From: Paulinella micropora
Lineage: Eukaryota; Cercozoa; Imbricatea; Euglyphida
NCBI GenBank assembly: GCA_009731375.1
Contig: BJOX01000052.1
Span: forward strand, 942,839 to 1,006,716
Reading direction: 5' to 3'
Length of the DNA: 63,878 nt
How positions within the stretch are numbered: the first letter of the stretch is position 1; every line of letters starts with the position of its first letter. Of the stretch, positions 61,864 through 63,878 are shown piece after piece. The notes beneath the pieces were generated by a model. The model did no database searches. It was given only the letters and a program-made list of their open reading frames with translations, and was not told where the DNA came from. The position numbers were made by a program, and so were the translations under genes.

Positions 61864-63581
61864 TGTGACCTTTCCCAGAATCGAAGGATGGTTACAAATA
61901 CCTCCTCACGGCTATTGACAGAGCCACCAACTATGTGTGGATCATCCCTGTCAAAGACGTTACCGGCAAGACGACGGCCGAGGCGCTGATCGATAGGATC
62001 ATCTCACAGATCGGAGTACCAAGAAAGATATGTTCTGATCGAGGCTCGGACTTTAATAACGAGGTCATCGACAAACTATCTAAGTATTACGGGATGAAAT
62101 GGCAATATGTTACTGCCTATAACCCGCGAGCAAATGGGAAAATCGAGCGGGTACACAGACCCCTCAAAGCCTCACTAAAGATGTATTGCACGAAGAAGGA
62201 GAATCAAAGAGCATGGGTCGAGGCAGCACCATCATTTGCGTTTGCAATGAACTGTCTACCCTCTACGGCGTTAGGAGGCTCGAAGAGCTCAATCTCGCCA
62301 TATCAGTTAGTATATGGGCGTGAGCCTGATATCCCGACTTCGCTCCTTCACCCAAAAGACACTTGGGCGGATGCGGATGAGTTGTTTGGGATGAGACTTA
62401 GAGTGAAGATGGAGGCGGAACAAATAGTCAGGGCGCATAGAGAGGCGGAGCGCCGAAAGACTGATGCTGAAGGGGTGCGACAAGCGCACTTGGATCAGAT
62501 CAAGTTCCAGGTCGGGGATATTGTACTATTGTACCATCCTCAAGTCCCGAAGGGAGTCAGCTCTAAGCTGTTCACTCACTGGAAAGGACCTTATCAGATT
62601 ATGGAACAGACGGGACCTCTGAATTACAAGATCAGGGGTAGAGGGAAGGTGCAAATTGTGAATGTAAGAAGGCTGATTAAGTATGATCCCTTTTTACTGG
62701 AAGATGAATCCGTTGAGGAGGCGTTAAAACGGATGAAAGATGATTTCAAAGAGGTGCCGCCCATCCACAAGAAGGCTGGCATAGACCAAGACGATGCTTA
62801 TCGGGCACCGATAGCTGAGAAGGAGGAGAGTGAGGTGGACAGTAAGGAGAAGACTGACCGCATAAGCGCGGTGGGGACTCAGTCCAAGTCTCCGCGAGAG
62901 CATAACGGAAAGAAGGAGAATATCACAGAGGCGCAGCTAAGGAGAGCGCGGAATGATCTTATCAACGACCAACCGAGGAAGGCGATGAGGTCGATGGGAT
63001 CAAAGGACGTCCACCAAGAGGAGGAGGGGACGGACACTGACCCAAACGCGGGCAACGTTGAGATTGTCCATGAGCGATGGAAGGAAGGCGATGCGATAGC
63101 AACCATCGCATGGGTGAAAGATGCTTTCTATCTGATGAGACCAGCGGAACAACATGTCGCTGATGACACTCTCCCAGACTTATACTTGATGTGGGTCGTG
63201 GCGGTCCCACGACAGATGCGTGTCACACGGACACTCAAAATATCATCAGCCGCAAAAATAGTACAACCGATACTCCAGTTTTGGAGAAGTTTGGACCCGG
63301 TTGAGGATCCAAAGGCAAGACATTATCTGCCAGTATATAAAGACGCAAAAAGTCTCGAGACATGGGATGATAGTATTACAATTACTCCGAGAGACAAGGA
63401 TTACACTGCGTGGACCATTCAGACACTGCCAAGAGGAGTGCTTGATATCCCTTTTGAATTATCGTTGGGCGGAATCCCTAATAAGATCTGGGACATTCTC
63501 GAACAGTCAAAGTTCGATCTGACTTTTGTTGGTGGTCCTCCACCAGGCAAAGAAATCCGCGCCAGACGACGAAGGCAGTGA
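61836..63581 (+). CDS. Ty3/gypsy integrase with an unassigned C-terminal domain
   Basis: MFEFIHIDHV (first catalytic Asp, 61857) is followed by an in-frame TGA (61866-61868), then PFPESKDGYKYLLTAIDRAT. One long frame gives ICSDRGSDFNNEV (second Asp), YNPRANGKIERVHR (Glu) and SPYQLVYGREPD. Then comes the GPY/F module FQVGDIVLLYHP...THWKGPYQI. This is the D,D-35-E core of gypsy elements. From about residue 280 on lies roughly 270 residues of charged linker and an apparently folded tail (DAIATIAWVKDAFYLM; LDIPFELSLGG), not a chromodomain I recognise. No RT or LTR of this element is in view; the 5' end is cut at the Copia C junction. Confidence 0.82.
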
Positions 63582-63878
63582 CAAAGAAACTATTTTTCTT
63601 TATGCGTCTCAAATAAACTGATTGATTGCCCACGGCGTATCATGATTTGATTATGCATCATCAGTTATCAATATGAATATTAAAATGAATCAGTGATATA
63701 ACTTGGCATTCGATCGCAACATACGAGTGCGAAAGGTCGATCGACGATGATACTACACCGTATACGGGGATCGCTAGTGTATTGAGCGATGGTGTTCCCA
63801 GGTATGACCCTTTCCAAGTCCTGGGATGATGTTCTCGAAAATGAAATGTTCTCTGAAACTTTCATTAAATTATTTTTT
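63582..63878 (+). other. 3' flank of the gypsy gene
   Basis: About 300 bp with AATAAAC near 63611 and no convincing ORF. It may be 3' untranslated or LTR sequence continuing past the window. Confidence 0.4.

Overview
This is a repeat-rich nuclear contig from a eukaryote. The evidence is spliced genes with GT-AG introns (some only 57-72 nt), tRNA-derived SINEs, LTR retrotransposons and very long microsatellites. The lineage cannot be fixed from sequence. The mix of Copia families, a tyrosine-recombinase retroelement and few host genes would suit a large protist or algal genome (a chromerid alveolate is one guess, low confidence). Nothing looks bacterial, and I see no CRISPR array or rRNA.

The window has two halves. 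Roughly 1-21.9 kb is host DNA. It opens with a retroelement Gag ORF on the minus strand that runs off the left edge. Three host genes can be rebuilt exon by exon with consistent splice phases: a PUB-domain gene (minus, 10.83 to 4.40 kb), a gene with a C2-like last exon (plus, 15.15-16.79 kb) and an AstE/AspA-type zinc amidohydrolase (plus, 17.54-20.36 kb). Several of their introns are largely microsatellite. One of about 4.3 kb is almost entirely alternating purine-pyrimidine repeat, and two introns begin with a GTATGT splice donor that is itself the first unit of a (GTAT)n array. Five SINE copies with (ATT)n tails and two other interspersed families bounded by (GATA)n sit around the genes.

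Roughly 22.2-63.9 kb is a nest of retroelements. Copia C (minus strand) is the scaffold, running from a putative 3' LTR at 30.42 kb to about 61.86 kb. Copia A (22.77-30.41 kb) lies against that LTR. Copia B (31.26-40.01 kb) is inserted in C's 3' untranslated region with a 5-bp target duplication, AGCGC. A tyrosine-recombinase element of Ngaro/PAT type (46.40-60.85 kb) is inserted in C's coding region and carries split direct repeats in the order A1-ORFs-B1-A2-B2. Copia D (48.48-55.10 kb) is inserted in the Gag gene of that element with target duplication AGCTA. A Ty3/gypsy integrase gene closes the window.

Recurrent themes are as follows. All four Copia-type 5' ends in view carry a primer-binding site that matches the anticodon loop of initiator tRNA-Met, and its ATG is also the apparent Gag start. 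The Copia Gags carry unusual extra zinc modules, including a MYND finger in D. Most elements are decayed by frameshifts, stops and lost catalytic residues. Several breaks could instead be assembly errors, since the contig holds seven N gaps.
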